From Anomaloglossus baeobatrachus (taxonomy: Eukaryota; Chordata; Amphibia; Anura; Aromobatidae): DNA of 64,000 nt. Every line of letters begins with the position of its first letter. Position 1 is the stretch's first letter. The position numbers and the translations under genes are program-made. Below, piece after piece: positions 32,651-44,470 of the stretch. Below the pieces are notes generated by a model that searched no databases, had not been told where the DNA came from, and saw only the letters and a program-made list of their open reading frames with translations. The stretch covers positions 149,749,179 to 149,813,178 of the forward strand of contig NC_134359.1 of NCBI RefSeq assembly GCF_048569485.1, in the 5' to 3' direction.

Positions 32651-33219
32651 CTATAGGCACACCTTAAGCACAAATTTCCCCAGAGAGTTTGGAATACCAC
32701 ACAGACCAAAAAAAGAATAAACTATAGCTGGCATGGGTAGAAGGATTTAACCTGCATAAATAGGACGGATACAGATGTGATAGGTCTCCCCACAATATGT
32801 GATTAAAGGAGAAAGCAGGTTAGCAAAGATTAACTCTTGCTAGCCTGTGTATGAATCAGCACACAGCAGGTCGACACCCGAGTGCTTTGTTGATACCAAA
32901 CACCATAGAAACCATTGAGGGAAGTGTCAGAATCTGCAATCTGAACAGTGCCCGATGCTGGCATGACAGTCGATAAAGTTTGTGCAAAACGCCATGTGAC
33001 AATTATCAGCCTATAATTTCCTGGCTCAATTTTTGACCACCTTTTTGAATATTGCAAATATGTGCAAAACTCTGTGACTCAAGGTGGAATGTCCTTAAAA
33101 ACAATTACAGGGAACTAGGAGAGAAGGTCAAGTCCAGGAGCTCCAAGGTGATGTTTTCAGAAATATTGCCACCCTACTCCACAAGCCAGACCAATACAGA
33201 CCAGCCAAAAAATTATGCA

Positions 33220-33540
33220 GCTCCTTTAACCCCTTTACCACCCAGCGATTGTCTGCTTTTCATTTTTTCCTCCCATTCTTTCTAATATTTTTTTATTTTT
33301 CAGTCAATATGGCTATATGAGGGCTTGTTTTTTGTGGAACAAGTTGTAGTATGACACCATTCATTCTGCCCCATATTTACTGGAAAATGGGAAAAAATCC
33401 AAGTGCCATGAAATTGCAAAGAAAAGAGAAATTGCACAATTGTTTTTTGGGGGGGGAGTTAGTTTACCATGTTCATTATGTGTTAAAACTGTTTATAAAC
33501 CTAAACAAGCATCTCCAAAGGAGACAACGGTCCTGTATGA
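33220..33540. repeat. Dispersed-repeat-like non-coding segment
   Basis: Contains ATGACACCATTCATTCTGCC and GAAATTGCACAATTGTTTTTTG, phrases I associate with a common frog dispersed repeat. The class is not known to me. No coding frame is supported. Confidence 0.35.
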
Positions 33541-34558
33541 TATCTAAACTTAAAAGAGGTTTCTCCCATTAAGAAAAAAATAGTAATATAACCCAGGAGA
33601 GACCAGAAAACACAAAGGACCAACAATGTGTGAAACCAACTTATAAATAATTTATTAAACAATATATATAGTGAGCAGAACAAAACAAGGACAGCAACAA
33701 AATGTTAAGTTCACCCAAAGAAGTGCAGAAAAATAAAACTGATCAGCACCACGGAATCACTCTAGGCTGCAAACAGATATGTGAACCATCTCCACAAAGG
33801 CAATAATACCCAGGTCACCAAAAGGATAACACAGTAGCCAGTGTATATATACATTGTATAACAAAGCATACAGTACACAAAGACAATTTGAGGTGAAAAT
33901 AAAGCAAAAGAAATCTAGGTAGCAACCACCCAGTCACTAAACCTATCAACCCCATTTGAAGCAAAGTGTATTGATGCTAAGTGTAACTAATGACAACTAC
34001 CGGTTACCTTGTGACATGGTGGAGTAATGTGGAGAGTGCAGCCCAGAGGGATCCAGGTAGCTGAACACGCCTCAACGCGTTTCACCAAGCGGCTTCATCA
34101 GGAGGCGTGAGAGGTGAGTAAAAAGTGAGGTTTAAATATTATGTCCTAAAGGCCGGGAAACATACAATCACAAATCGGCACGCAACACCGCCATGTTGCT
34201 CTTCCTCCAGAAATGATGCAGTTGTGGCGTGCAAGGAGTGATGGGAAGGAGGACGTTCATCATCCCGCCCATCACCCTGGCAACACAGCCACGGCATCCA
34301 GGAGGAACGAACAGCACATGCGCAGGGCGCGTCTGTGCCAGAGATCTAAGTCACATGTTAATACATTACAACACCCACCCCAAGGGGATTATATATCGCA
34401 GTAGTATACCATAGATGAGTAAATAGAATGCAATATGTAAAACAGTGTATGCTGCCCGGACAGCAGACAAACCCTCCCCCCCTTTTGCTTATATAGGCAC
34501 TGAACATTAATATACATTGTCATATGAAAAGTAAAATAGGCTCTTGTGCCGCCCCCCG
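33541..34558 (-). mobile_element. Penelope-like element fragment (terminal region)
   Basis: Non-coding sequence around a clear hammerhead motif at 34066-34109 on the minus strand. Frog Penelope-like terminal repeats carry this very core. The boundaries are approximate. The right side stops at the LTR of the Ty3/gypsy copy. No reverse transcriptase is seen. Confidence 0.55.
34066..34109 (-). ncRNA. Hammerhead ribozyme motif, candidate 2 (well formed)
   Basis: On the minus strand: stem I CACGCCTC, core CTGATGA, stem II around a GCTT loop (CC/GG), core GAAA, minimal stem III within CGCGTT, then stem I return GAGGCGTG, a perfect 8-bp match. This is the minimal type I hammerhead known from Penelope-like elements. 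The short stem III often means activity only as a dimer. Cleavage is expected after GTT. Confidence 0.75.
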
Positions 34559-35563
34559 TGTCAGCAACCGGGCTGCTCAGATCCGAATTCGCGGTGGCTT
34601 GAGGGGTGTCCGGACCCAGGGGGTCGGGCGGCCACTCAAATGAAGGGGGTATTTACAGGGGATTGTGTTAAAGTTTGTGACGCCACCCGTGGTGTGTAGT
34701 AATACGGAGTACCACCGCTGCAGTTGGGAGTATCTGGGGGCGATGGAGCGAGGCAGCCAGATGTTAGAACCCTCCACGGGTAGGGGGGATGCCCCGGGAC
34801 TCGGTGATGGTGTTCAGGGAGTGCCATTGGGTGTGAAGGGGGTCACCTGCGTACTCACTCAGTCCATAAAGCTGACACCGACAACTGGATAAACCAAAGT
34901 TCTGGATACCGCTGCTGCTAGTTCGGGTCCCGTCCCCAATGGTGCTGCCTGGTGATTGGTGACCTGCCTCCTGGCACTAACTTTACTTTTCTGTTGGTCC
35001 CGGTAGTATGAAACTAGTCGGGTCCTGCTCCCCACTATGGCTAACTGTGGGAGCTTGCTCTCAGGGTTTACACTTGGGATTTTCTGGACCATTTTAGTGG
35101 AAAGTCTTATCCCCCTCATTGCGCCAGTACCCCGATTTTGGAGTGGGTGGAGAGCGGATCTTGAAGGCTCCGTTCTCGTCGGGTAAATTGTCAGGTTGCC
35201 TGAAGCTACTCCCTAATCTAGGGTTTACGTACCCTGTCGTGCCCTGGTCCCAGCCCGGTGATGGTGCAAGGCCGGCGGGTGTCCTCCTCGACAGTTCTGT
35301 GGCCCTTGCCACAATCCCCTGCGACCGGGGGTCCAGCTCCTCTAGGCCCAGACCACCGTTTGCTACCTACGAAGTGGGTGACCCTATTCCACTCAGATCA
35401 GCCACTGGTGGTGGTTGTGGTGCAGAGTGTACGTAGGATTTTAATTAGCTGATGTAGGCAACACCATGTAGTTGGGGACCCATAACCAAGAAGGAGGTGG
35501 ATATTGCATGGGAGGGCAGATTGCACAGTACCCTGTGACGACCTGATAGTCCAGGGCATCAGA
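34559..35563 (-). repeat. LTR of the minus-strand Ty3/gypsy copy
   Basis: On the minus strand it starts TGATGCCCTGGACTATC and ends GGTTGCTGACA. It shares GGTGGCGTCAC, AAATACCCCCTT and GAGCAGC with the LTRs at 55444-56586 and 26309-27544. Confidence 0.8.
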
Positions 35564-36236
35564 TTCCACCTTGGTTAAACGTAGCTCATCCTCGAGCTAC
35601 AGGACATCAGAGGTTTTATTTATTTATTTTTTTTTAAACTGCAATAATAGAAAAAAAGGAACATTTTTATTTACAAAGGTTCATCCCACATTAGGGAGGC
35701 TTGGCACTTAAACGTTACTTAACTCTTAAGTTCATCAATTCAACAGTGGAATGCTAACGGTTAGATTAGTAGCAGAGGCTCAACCTGCTCCGTTGCAGCC
35801 TCTTCCAGTCTAGTTCCATTGTCCTGGATCCCATTAACCCGCCACCCAAACAAACCTGACCCGCTGCATATCTATTTGTGGGTCCGTGACCAGGTTAAGA
35901 TCCCGGGTGTTGTAAAAGACGACTCTGGTGGGCACAGGAGGTGCAACTATTTACAATACACAAGTCTCTGTTGGTCATAACCAGTCCTATGACCATGGTC
36001 CATTTTTACTATAAACATTGGTGCAAAATTGTAATGGAGTCCATGCACCGGGTTACACACTATAAAAATCTTCTCGTTAATCAGGTAACTTTTCACTTTG
36101 TATTCATACCTTGTTGATTAAGCACTTATCTTCTAACATTTTCTCTATATGGAAAACAACAAACTTTGGAAAATATTAAAAACGAAACACAGATACCTAA
36201 CAACTCTGTAATAACATTCACATATTACTGGTACCA

Positions 36237-37516
36237 TTAGCATTCTTCCCTGTACCTTCGTGGGGGCTGACAGAAGTTAAGCCGGGTCGACCTTCTTAAT
36301 TTCAGACTCTCATCCCCCTCTTGTGACATGGTACTACTTTCTACAGGTTCCTCGCGCTCAGTGTTAGGTGTAGCTGGTAGGACTCTACATGTGCATTGCA
36401 AGGGTACAGGTGCTACTCTAGGTGCTGAAGTGGGTGCAGTGTCATTAAGCCTTTCCTGTTCGGGTTCTTCCACAGGTTGTGGGAATGTTAACACATGGAC
36501 TATTACTGCTCAATTCTGCATAGGCCAATCTTCTGGAAAGTCCCCTAGAATGGCACGGATCATTCTCTTCCTTCCTTCCACTACTTGAGACTGGGGCTGA
36601 GGTTCATTAGCTACTCTTAAGGGCTCCGAACATTTTTTTAGATGGTCTCGGGAGATAGTAGCCATGGTCCTTCCCTGATCCTTGCTGATTAGGCAGGTCT
36701 CTGGTTGTCGAACTCGGATGGTTGTACCACATATGGCTCTCTTTCCCACTGATCATCCAATTTGTGCAGCTTTCTCTTCCTTTTCAGCACAACCTCGCCT
36801 GGTGAAAAAGGGGTTGCTTTTGCTTGCTTGTTGAAGTTTCTCTCTTGCCGTTCTCTGGTTTGATTCAAACTCTCTTCAACACCCTTTTGAATCTGTCTAT
36901 ACTGGATCTGGCAATGTGAGTCCCAATCCTCCCTGGGCAAGTAGGTTTCAGGCAACTCAACCTCCATCTCTAAGTCCACTGGGAGTCTTCCAGGTCTGGC
37001 CCTCATAAGGTAAGCCAGGGTACATTAAGTGGATCCCACCAGAATGTTGTTATAGATGTTCACCAGGTCTGGTAGCTTTCCAGGCCACTGGTTCCGCTCT
37101 TCAAGGGGAAGCATCTTCAGCAGATTGATCACTAGGTGGTTCATCTTCTCACACATCCCATTCATCTGTGCATGATAGGGTGTGGTGCATATCTTCTTGC
37201 ACCCGTACAGACTGGAGAACTCCTGGAAGATTTCAGCCTCAAATGCTGGACCTTGATCAGTGAGGACTCGATTGGGATACCCAAGCGGCCTTCAAAAGTG
37301 CGCTTGGAACGCCTTTGCTGCTGTACTGGCAGTCAAATCTTTAACCAGTACCACCACCAAGAACCAAGAGTAGTGGTCAACCACCGTGAGCGCATACGTA
37401 TACCCACTCCTGCTGGGGGTTAACTTGACATGATCTAGGGCCACAATCTCCAGGGGCTGTTTGGTGAATATCGGCTGGAATGGTGCTCGCTGACTGGTGC
37501 CATCCTGCCTTCTCAT
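36237..37516 (-). pseudogene. Integrase fossil
   Basis: Minus-strand motifs include PLEIVALDHVKLTPS and GYTYALTVVDHYSWF of the integrase core, then LPVDLEMEVELPETYLPRED and VVLKRKRKLHKLDDQWE (GPY/F-like C-terminal module). A tail, RRSTRLNFCQPPRRYREE, follows. It is a broken relative of 47557-48463 and 53890-54765. Confidence 0.87.
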
Positions 37517-38245
37517 GCAACGGGGATGTACCAGCTTGCCAGGACGTTAAGTGGAGAGTCAGGAGCCTCCGGGGGCTGCAGGGCTTTGATTGCCTGCTCT
37601 TTTAAAGTGGTGAAGTCCAAAGCAGGATGTTCCAGAGCCCACAGCCGGAGCTGCTTACAGTCCTCCACTGACCCTAGGCCTTGAAGGAACTGCTCCACCA
37701 TTATTTTGTTCCCCTCCGGCTCTCCAATACCGTTGGTCAGTTTCAGGGTCCGCAGTGCCGCTTGTAACTTTAAGGTATAATCTCTAATGCTGTCTTGGGG
37801 CCGTTGTTTACAGCTATAGAACCTCATCCTCAGCTCAGCCTCAGTCCGTGTCTCAAATGCAGCTCCCAGTCTCTTAAAGATGGCGGGTACCGAGACCCGA
37901 TCCTCCTCAGTCCATGTATCCACTTCCAACTCGGCAGTGCCGGTCAACTGCCCCAGCACCACAGATGCCCGCTGCCGTCCGGTCAGGGCGTACATATCGA
38001 GGACGTTACATATCTTCCTCTTGAATCCCTGCAGTGCATCTGGTCGGCCATCGTACTAGGGGAGCCAGGCGGCGCCAGATACATAGGGCAGGGTTATCGG
38101 CATTATGGGCGCAACCGCCGCGGGTCCTGTTGCCGCCGCTCCTGTGACAGGAATAGCGTCCACCACACCGGCGTTATCCTGGTCGGGTGGAGGCAGCGCC
38201 GCCACACTTCTATCGTCTGGCGACATTCTCGCGCTTCCCCTCTGT
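37517..38245 (-). pseudogene. Gag fossil
   Basis: Minus-strand frame with a retrotransposon gag (capsid-like) pattern: ALTGRQRASVVLGQLTG, FETRTEAELRMRFYSCKQ, DSIRDYTLKLQ and MVEQFLQGL. It resembles the capsid core of Ty3/gypsy elements. The copy is broken. Confidence 0.75.
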
Positions 38246-38250
38246 AGATG

Positions 38251-39104
38251 TGAGGGTTGACTGTAAGTTCTTTTGTCTTAGAAAGATGGAAGAGGAAAGT
38301 GTAAGTAACTGGTTTTTCGTGTTTTCCTATACATTAAGTTTGAATAGAGTATGTGTATTGACGTGAACTAAGACAAGCAGGAGGCATGTATGGATAAGGA
38401 GCATGCACAGTGAAGTGACGTATTATCCATTATGTTTAGACCTTGAAGTTCGGACGGATGACATATCGTTTATTTAAAGCTTGATGTAGGAGACAGATAA
38501 AACAGTGTATCTAAGTTTGTTTGTGTGGTTTTTTTTTACAAGTTAGTAGGCTGGATAGAGAATGCAGAAATAATGGAAAAGGAATATATTTTATTGGGCA
38601 CCTCTCAAAAGGTTAAGAGGGAGAGGTGACCCTGAAAGAACAGCTATACTTACATATATAATGTAGAATAAGTGAGTTTAGTGCAGGCAGGGGAGCATAC
38701 AATAAAACATTGTATGTTATGTTACAGGCCTAGCGCTGATATTAATTAACGCCAATAAGTAGGCTTGTTAATAATATAATATGAGCTAACACCTGATATT
38801 AATTATGATGATCAGATTTGACTAACAATAATTAATATATGATTTCACATAAAAACAAACTTAATGATATCTATTCCTTTGCTATAGATATTATATATAC
38901 CTTTGGTGACTAACTGAGACGAAACCATGTACTAACAAATAATATTTATTAAACACACTCAAAAGTCTACACTATATCATTCCTCTTGTGTTAGCTTTCT
39001 GTTACTCTTTCTTATGTTAACGAGTCGGTTTTGACCCATGTTTTAAATCACCCCTAGGATACCCTAAAATTAGTTATTTATGATCCAATTTGTTTCTTAC
39101 CTCT
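38251..39104. other. AT-rich non-coding stretch
   Basis: No gene is seen. At about 39016 TGTTAACGAGTCGGTTTTGA resembles the piggyBac-like end near 42376, which may be a second, degraded end of that family. Confidence 0.35.
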
Positions 39105-39517
39105 TAAGCCCGCTTTACACGCTTCAATATATCTCACAATCCGTTGTTGGGGTCAAGTTGTAAGTGACGCACATCCGGCATCGTTTGTGAGGTATCTGCG
39201 TGTGACACCTACGTGCGACCAGGATTGAATGCAAAACCGTTGATCGCAAACACATCGTATCTTTGTCTAGAATTGAACGTTTTGTTGCACGAACCTAGTC
39301 AATTGAAACGTGTGACATCCCTCATACAATTTTGATGTCTGAGGCTATGTGCGCAGGTGTGCGCTCTGCACCGCAGCTTAAAAAAGGTCCGCTTCAGAGC
39401 GCAGCTGAAAAACTGCGTTCTGAAGCGCCTCACAATGTCTGTCATTCACTAATCTCTGTCAGTCGGTCACTATCTCTGTCCCTCTCTCTCTGTCCATGTC
39501 AGTCTATCCCTCTTACC

Positions 39518-41207
39518 CCCTCTCTCATACTCACCAATCCCCGATCACCGGCGCGGCGCTGCACGGCATTCACACTGCTCCGGCGGCTTTTACTATTTTG
39601 AAAAAGCCGGCCGCTCATTAAACAATCTCGTATTCCCTGCTTTCCCCACCCACCGGCGCCTATGATTGGTTGCAGTGAGATGCCCCCACGCTGAGTGACA
39701 GGTGTCTCACTGCACTCAATCACAGCAGCCGGTGGGCGTGTCTATACTGTGCAGTGAAATAAATAATTAAAATAAAACGGCGTGCGGTCCCCCCCAATTT
39801 TAAAACCAGCCAGATAAAGCCATACGGCTGAAGGCTGGTATTCTCAGGATGGGGAGCTCCACGTTATGGGGAGCCCCCCAGCCTAACAATATCAGCCAGC
39901 AACCGCCCAGAATTGCCGCATACATTAGATGCGATAGTTCTGGGACTGTACCCGGCTCTTCCCGATTTGCCCTGGTGCGTTGGCAATCGGGGTAATAAGG
40001 AGTTATTGGCAGCCCATAGCTGCCAATAACTCCTAGATTAATCATGTCAGGCATCTCCCCGAGATACCTTTCATGATTAATCTGTAAGTTACAGTAAATA
40101 AACACACACACCTGAAAAAATCCTTTATTAGAAATAAAAAACACAAACATATACCCTTGTTCACCACTTTAATAAGCCCGAAAAAGCCCTCCATGTCCGG
40201 CGTAATCCAGGATGGTCCAGCTACGCTTCCAGCTCTGCTGCATGGAGGTGACCAGAGCTGCAGAAAACACCGCCACTCCTGTCAGCTCCATGCAGCTAAT
40301 GAAGGGAATAGCGCGATCAGCTGAGCTATCACTGAGGTTACCCGCTGTCACTGGATACAGCGGTGGCCGCGGGTAACCTCAGTGACAGCTCAGCTGATCG
40401 TGCGGCTGTCTTCAGTTGCTGTGTGGAGATGACAGGAGCGGCTGTGTCTTCTGCAGCTCCGGTCACCTCCATGCAGCACAGCTGGAAGCGACGCTGGACC
40501 ATCCTGGATTACGCCGGACATGGAGGGCTTTTTCGGGCTTATTAAAGTGGTGAACGAGGGTATATGTTTGCGTTTTTTATTTCTAAGAAAGGATTTTTTC
40601 GGGTGTGTGTGTTTATTTACTGTAACTTGCAGATTAATCATGGAAGGTATCTCGGGGAGACGCCTGACATGATTAATCTAGGATTTAGTGGCAGCTATGG
40701 GCTGCCATTAACTCCTTATTACCCCGATTGCCAACGCACCAGGGCAAATCGGGAAGAGCCGGGTACAGTCCCAGAACTGTCCCATCTAATGTATGCAGCA
40801 ATTCTGGGCGGCTGCTGACTGATATTGTTAGGCTGGGGAACTCCCCATAACGTGGAGCTCCCCATCCTGAGAATACCAGCCTTCAGCCGTATGGCTTTAT
40901 CTGGCTGGTATTAAAATTGGGGGGGACCGCACGCCGTTTTTTTAAATTATTTAATTATTTATTTCACTGCACAGTATAGACACACCCACCGGCTGCTGTG
41001 ATTGGGTGCAGTGAGACACCTATCACACAGCGTGGGGGCGTGTCTCACTGCAACCAATTATAGGCGCCGGTGGCCGGGGAAAGCAGGGAATACGAGACTG
41101 TTTAATGAGCGGCCGGCTTTTTCAAAATAGTAAAAGCCGCCAGAGCAGTGTGAATGCTGTGCAGCGCCGCGCCGGAGATCGGGGATCGGTGAGTATATGA
41201 GAGAGGG
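39518..41207. repeat. 1.7-kb inverted repeat (palindrome)
   Basis: The left arm 39518-40345 and the right arm 40369-41207 are reverse complements with scattered differences, around a spacer of about 23 bp. Landmarks are GGTTACCCGC/GCGGGTAACC at the centre and CCCTCTCTCATAC/GTATATGAGAGAGGG at the outer edges. The arms hold the modules found in the other non-coding elements. Paired short frames on opposite strands (40169-40351 and 40363-40545) are the same sequence read from each arm. Confidence 0.92.
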
Positions 41208-41226
41208 CTGCTCAATTCAGTTATTC

Positions 41227-41415
41227 CAGATGATGGGAGAAAAGCAGGTTTAAATACCGCGCCAAACCACAGGAATCAAGGTGAAATTAGTAAATCTCTT
41301 TTCTTTATTTTCACAGGTCTGAGACCTGTGAAAATAAAGAAAAGAGATTTACTAATTTCACCTTGATTCCTGTGGTTTGGCGCGGTATTTAAACCTGCTT
41401 TTCTCCCATCATCTG
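41227..41415. repeat. Perfect 93-bp hairpin with 3-nt loop
   Basis: The arm 41227-41319 is the exact reverse complement of 41323-41415, with TGA as loop. The left arm begins CAGATGATGGGAGAAAAGC and ends TTTTCACAGGTC. I checked every base by eye and found no mismatch. Confidence 0.95.
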
Positions 41416-41738
41416 AAATTACTCTTTTTTTGCGGGACTGCTGCCTTCCACGTTCCTTTCATGCTGTCAAAGGGGTTGTGACTGGCACAACCTCATCAGG
41501 TGAGTGTTCCTATTGCACATTCACTTCCCATTGTTATACCGGGTAAGACCCTATTTGCGCCTTTCTTCCCACAGTTTATTTCGCAATTCAGTTACTCAGG
41601 AGTTTAGCGGTCACCGGTGAGTCCTTCACTGGTGACTGCTAATCAGGACGCGACACAGACCGAGCCGCAGCATGACAATGAAGTTGGGTGAAGTTAACCC
41701 GAGTTCATTCTGATCGTGCGGCTCTTTCTGTGTCTGCT

Positions 41739-41819
41739 GTCATCTGCCATTCAGCTCTGCTACATGGCTGTCTGTGTCTGCTGTCAGCGGCCATGTAGCA
41801 GAGCTGAATGGCAGATGAC
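41739..41819. repeat. Perfect 30-bp inverted repeat, 21-nt loop
   Basis: GTCATCTGCCATTCAGCTCT starts the left arm (41739-41768) and the right arm 41790-41819 ends in AGAGCTGAATGGCAGATGAC. The loop repeats TGTCTGTGTCTGCTGTC. Confidence 0.9.
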
Positions 41820-42318
41820 ATAGTAAAAACGCATCCCTACACATTACACACGCTTGGCAAGTCAATAAATAAAAAAAAAAAAGGGTGCCCAATGCATACG
41901 AAAGGGTGCCCAATGCATACGTCACAGAACACATGATCTAAAGGATCGCACACAAAATTGATCAATTTAACATAGACTACTAACGCACGTGTGACAGCAA
42001 ATGGACGACCTACGTGCGATCTCATTAGATCACATATGCGATCTGGGCGTGTCACATCGCAAACGTGATTGCACAACAAATTGCAACGTGTAAAGCAGGC
42101 TCTAGTTACCTTGTTAGGGTTTCTCATCCATGGAAGGATTGATTTTAATATTTTTGTTGTGGTCCCCTGGGCCTTTCATTTGAGAGCATACTCTTCATTT
42201 TCAATATAAAAATATTGTCAAATGAACCTCAAGAGAATAATATAAACTTAAAAAAGTTTGTTATATTATCTGACTATTACTGAAGGGTTTTAGAACACAT
42301 TTCTTAAATGTAAAAAAA

Positions 42319-42349
<31 letters not shown>

Positions 42350-42352
42350 TTA

Positions 42353-42841
42353 TTAACTCTAGTAACGTCTATGGTGTTACGGGTCAATTTTGACCCATAT
42401 CTAACTACTTTATGAAAAAGGCAAAAAACTGATTTTTTTTTTATAGAACTTTAATACAAATAAAAGATGACAATTATATTAACATTAATAGCAATAATAA
42501 TAAAAAGTAGATTTTCTAGGTCAAACAAACAAACAACAATCAATCAAGCAAATCACATCAACAGAAATCAAGTACTAGTTTTTAGATGCATTAGTATTTA
42601 GATGCATGTGTGGCAAAAAGTTACACTTTTTGTGTGTTCTTTGCAGAGGTATTTTTTGCAGGCGAAGCATGATGTGTTTGTCTTTCTGTCCTTATTGCTA
42701 GGGCAGACCTGACACCTCTTTCTTTTAGAATCAGGTGGTCTCACTGGGGTTGTGGCTGTTGTAGTTGATGTTGAGGCAGGGCGGGTTGAGGAGGATGCTG
42801 GTGATGATGCTCTTTGTGTTGCATGGGTGTGAGCAAAGCAC
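42353..42841 (-). mobile_element. piggyBac-like element, 3' end fragment
   Basis: TTAA at 42353-42356 begins the terminus, followed by TTACGGGTCAATTTTGACCC. A transposase tail on the minus strand then ends at 42598. The upstream part of the element is missing, because the Ty3/gypsy copy begins at about 42842. Confidence 0.7.
42598..42841 (-). pseudogene. piggyBac transposase C-terminal zinc-finger tail
   Basis: The minus strand reads about 80 residues to a TAA at 42598-42600. A Ser/Thr-rich linker (PASTSTTTATTPVRPPDSK) is followed by a cysteine-rich finger: RCQVCPSNK, NTSCFACKKYLC and KSVTFCHTC. The pattern C-x2-C, C-x2-C, C, H, C-x2-C is that of piggyBac transposase C-termini, which bind the TIR region. 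The catalytic domain is absent, so this is a fragment. It may be open as far as it goes. Confidence 0.85.
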
Positions 42842-44440
42842 TTGTTGAGCTCTGTAGTTGTCGGACCAAGGCTGCAGCGGCTGGGTCTCGGGGAACTCGT
42901 TCCCCGGGTAGGTAGGGTAGAATTGCCGAGACAAGGCCTTATAGTAGTACAAAATTACCCTAGTGATCGGAACCCGAAGATCATTTTAGGAACAAATGTC
43001 ATTGAGAATTGTATGGGTGAAGTGCTGTTTTTGCTTCAACAGCTGTCTGAGACTGCAGGAACAGAACGACAGAGAGTCCTCCAACGTGAGATCCGAGCCC
43101 TCCTGCAGCGGCAACAGGTAAATCTTTCCGGAGGAGAGATACGTGCTGTACGGGTAATGGATGTGACCCCTCTGGCAGCTATAGGCTCCCGGGGACAGGA
43201 TTACCAAGCAGTGGTAGAGCCCCTACCCTCAGAGCATTGGCCCACAGTGTTTACGGCCAGGTGAGTAGTTGATGTCCAGAAGTGGAGAGTGCCCGTGCGA
43301 GTGCTGAACTGTGGGGAGGAGGAAGTTACACTACCCAGATATGCCACCATAGCCAAGCTGTTTACAGTAAATGCAGATGACATCCATGCAACAGGCTTCT
43401 CAGACAAGCCTAGCCAGCACCCCAGTGCTATCCCCCAGGACCCGGCAGAGAAGTGGTGTCAGGAGTTACACGTGGGCACCAACTCTACACCTGCACATCA
43501 TAAACAAGGGGTCTACAGGGTTGACAGGGAGTATTAGCAGGTCTTTAGCAAACACCCATTGGACTTTGGGCGGATTAAATGGGTACAACACCACATACCC
43601 ACAGGCACTCACCCACCCATCAAGGAGAGGTATAGGCCTATACCACCTGCCTATTACCAATGTGCCAAAGATATGCTCAGAAGCATGAAAGAAGCCAGAG
43701 TGATTCGTGATAGCTGCAGTCCCTGGGCTGCCCCGCTGGTACTAGTAAGGAAAAAGGATGGGACAATGAGGATGTATGTAGACTATCGACAGATTAACAA
43801 AATCACACAGAAAGACACCTACCCTTTACCCCAAATTGAGGAATCGTTAGCCGCTTTGAAGTCTGCTACTTACTTTTCCACCCTTGATCTCACCAGGGGG
43901 TACTGGCAGGTGGCAGTCGCCGAGGAAGACCGGGAGAAGACCGCGTCCGCTACTCCGATGGGCTTATGTGAATTTAATAGCATACAATTCGGGTTGTGCA
44001 ACGCACCTGGGACGTTCCAGGGGCTAATGGAGTGCTGCTTGGGCCACTGCAACTTTGAGACCGTCTTGTTGTATCTGGACGACGTCATCGTTTACTCCAA
44101 AACCTACGAAGCACACCTGGAGCACCTGGCCGAGGTGTTTGATGCCCTGTCCAAATACGGCATGAAGCTCAAGCCATCCAAATGTCACCTATTTAAGCCA
44201 AATGTACAGTACCTAGGGAATGTGGTGAGTGTCGAAGGTGTAGCACCGGACCCCGAGAAGATCACAGCCATACAGAATTGGCCGCGGCCCACTACTGTCA
44301 GAGAGGTGCGGCAGTTCCTGGGCTTGATGGGGTACTACCGGAGGTTCGTCAAGGGGTATGCCCAGATGGCGGCCCCCTTACAGGACCTTCTGGTGGGTCA
44401 GAGAGTGCACGGCAAATCCTCAGGACCTCCATTCAAATGA
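42842..44440 (+). pseudogene. Protease-linker and reverse transcriptase fossil
   Basis: Upstream frames (about 42842-43540) look like the protease-to-RT region. From 43559 the reverse transcriptase motifs are clear: WAAPLVLVRKKDGTMRM, YPLPQIEESL, STLDLTRGYWQ, IQFGLCNAPGTFQ, the catalytic YLDDVIVYS, and RQFLGLMGYYRRFV. It is typical of Ty3/gypsy elements. The region is broken. Confidence 0.92.
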
Positions 44441-44470
44441 GGCAAGGAGCAACAAGACTCCTTTGAGCGG

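Larger units (their letters stand above)
11895..33010 (-). mobile_element. Ty3/gypsy chromovirus (sushi-like) fossil, split by nested insertions
   Basis: Remnants in minus orientation lie at about 11895-12424, 15609-16240, 25741-26286, 31350-31845 and 32409-33010. In pol order from right to left they are reverse transcriptase, RNase H, integrase and chromodomain. The chromodomain places it among chromoviruses, with sushi-like integrase features. Short similar sequences at both sides (GATTAACTCTTGCTAGCC at about 11902 and 32830) may be LTR remains. The element is incomplete and broken in many places. Four insertions (two hAT elements, two MITEs) sit in it, so it is older than all of them. Confidence 0.75.
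34559..38250 (-). mobile_element. Ty3/gypsy fossil, partial copy, minus strand
   Basis: From right to left: gag-like region (to about 37517), integrase (about 36237-37516), 3' UTR and one LTR (34559-35563). Integrase and LTR closely resemble the plus-strand copy at 42842-56586, so both belong to one family. The copy is incomplete and broken in several places. Only one LTR is present, so its age cannot be dated from LTRs. Confidence 0.82.
39105..42104. mobile_element. MITE with large internal insert
   Basis: The left end is TAAGCCCGCTTTACACGCTT and the right end reads ACGTGTAAAGCAGGCTCTA. About 39105-39340 and 41870-42104 match the two halves of the intact copy at 57940-58789 (the left half here matches the right half there, inverted). 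The sequence between, with a giant inverted repeat and hairpins, is therefore inserted material. Confidence 0.7.

Noticed and set aside
40169-40545. Pair of similar 60-residue proteins on opposite strands
   Set aside because: They are the two arms of the 1.7-kb inverted repeat. Similarity comes from the palindrome, not from coding constraint.
41450-41510. Third hammerhead-like sequence (CTGATGAGG on the minus strand)
   Set aside because: The GAAA is displaced from the expected position after stem II and stem I is unclear; at best a degraded Penelope-like remnant.
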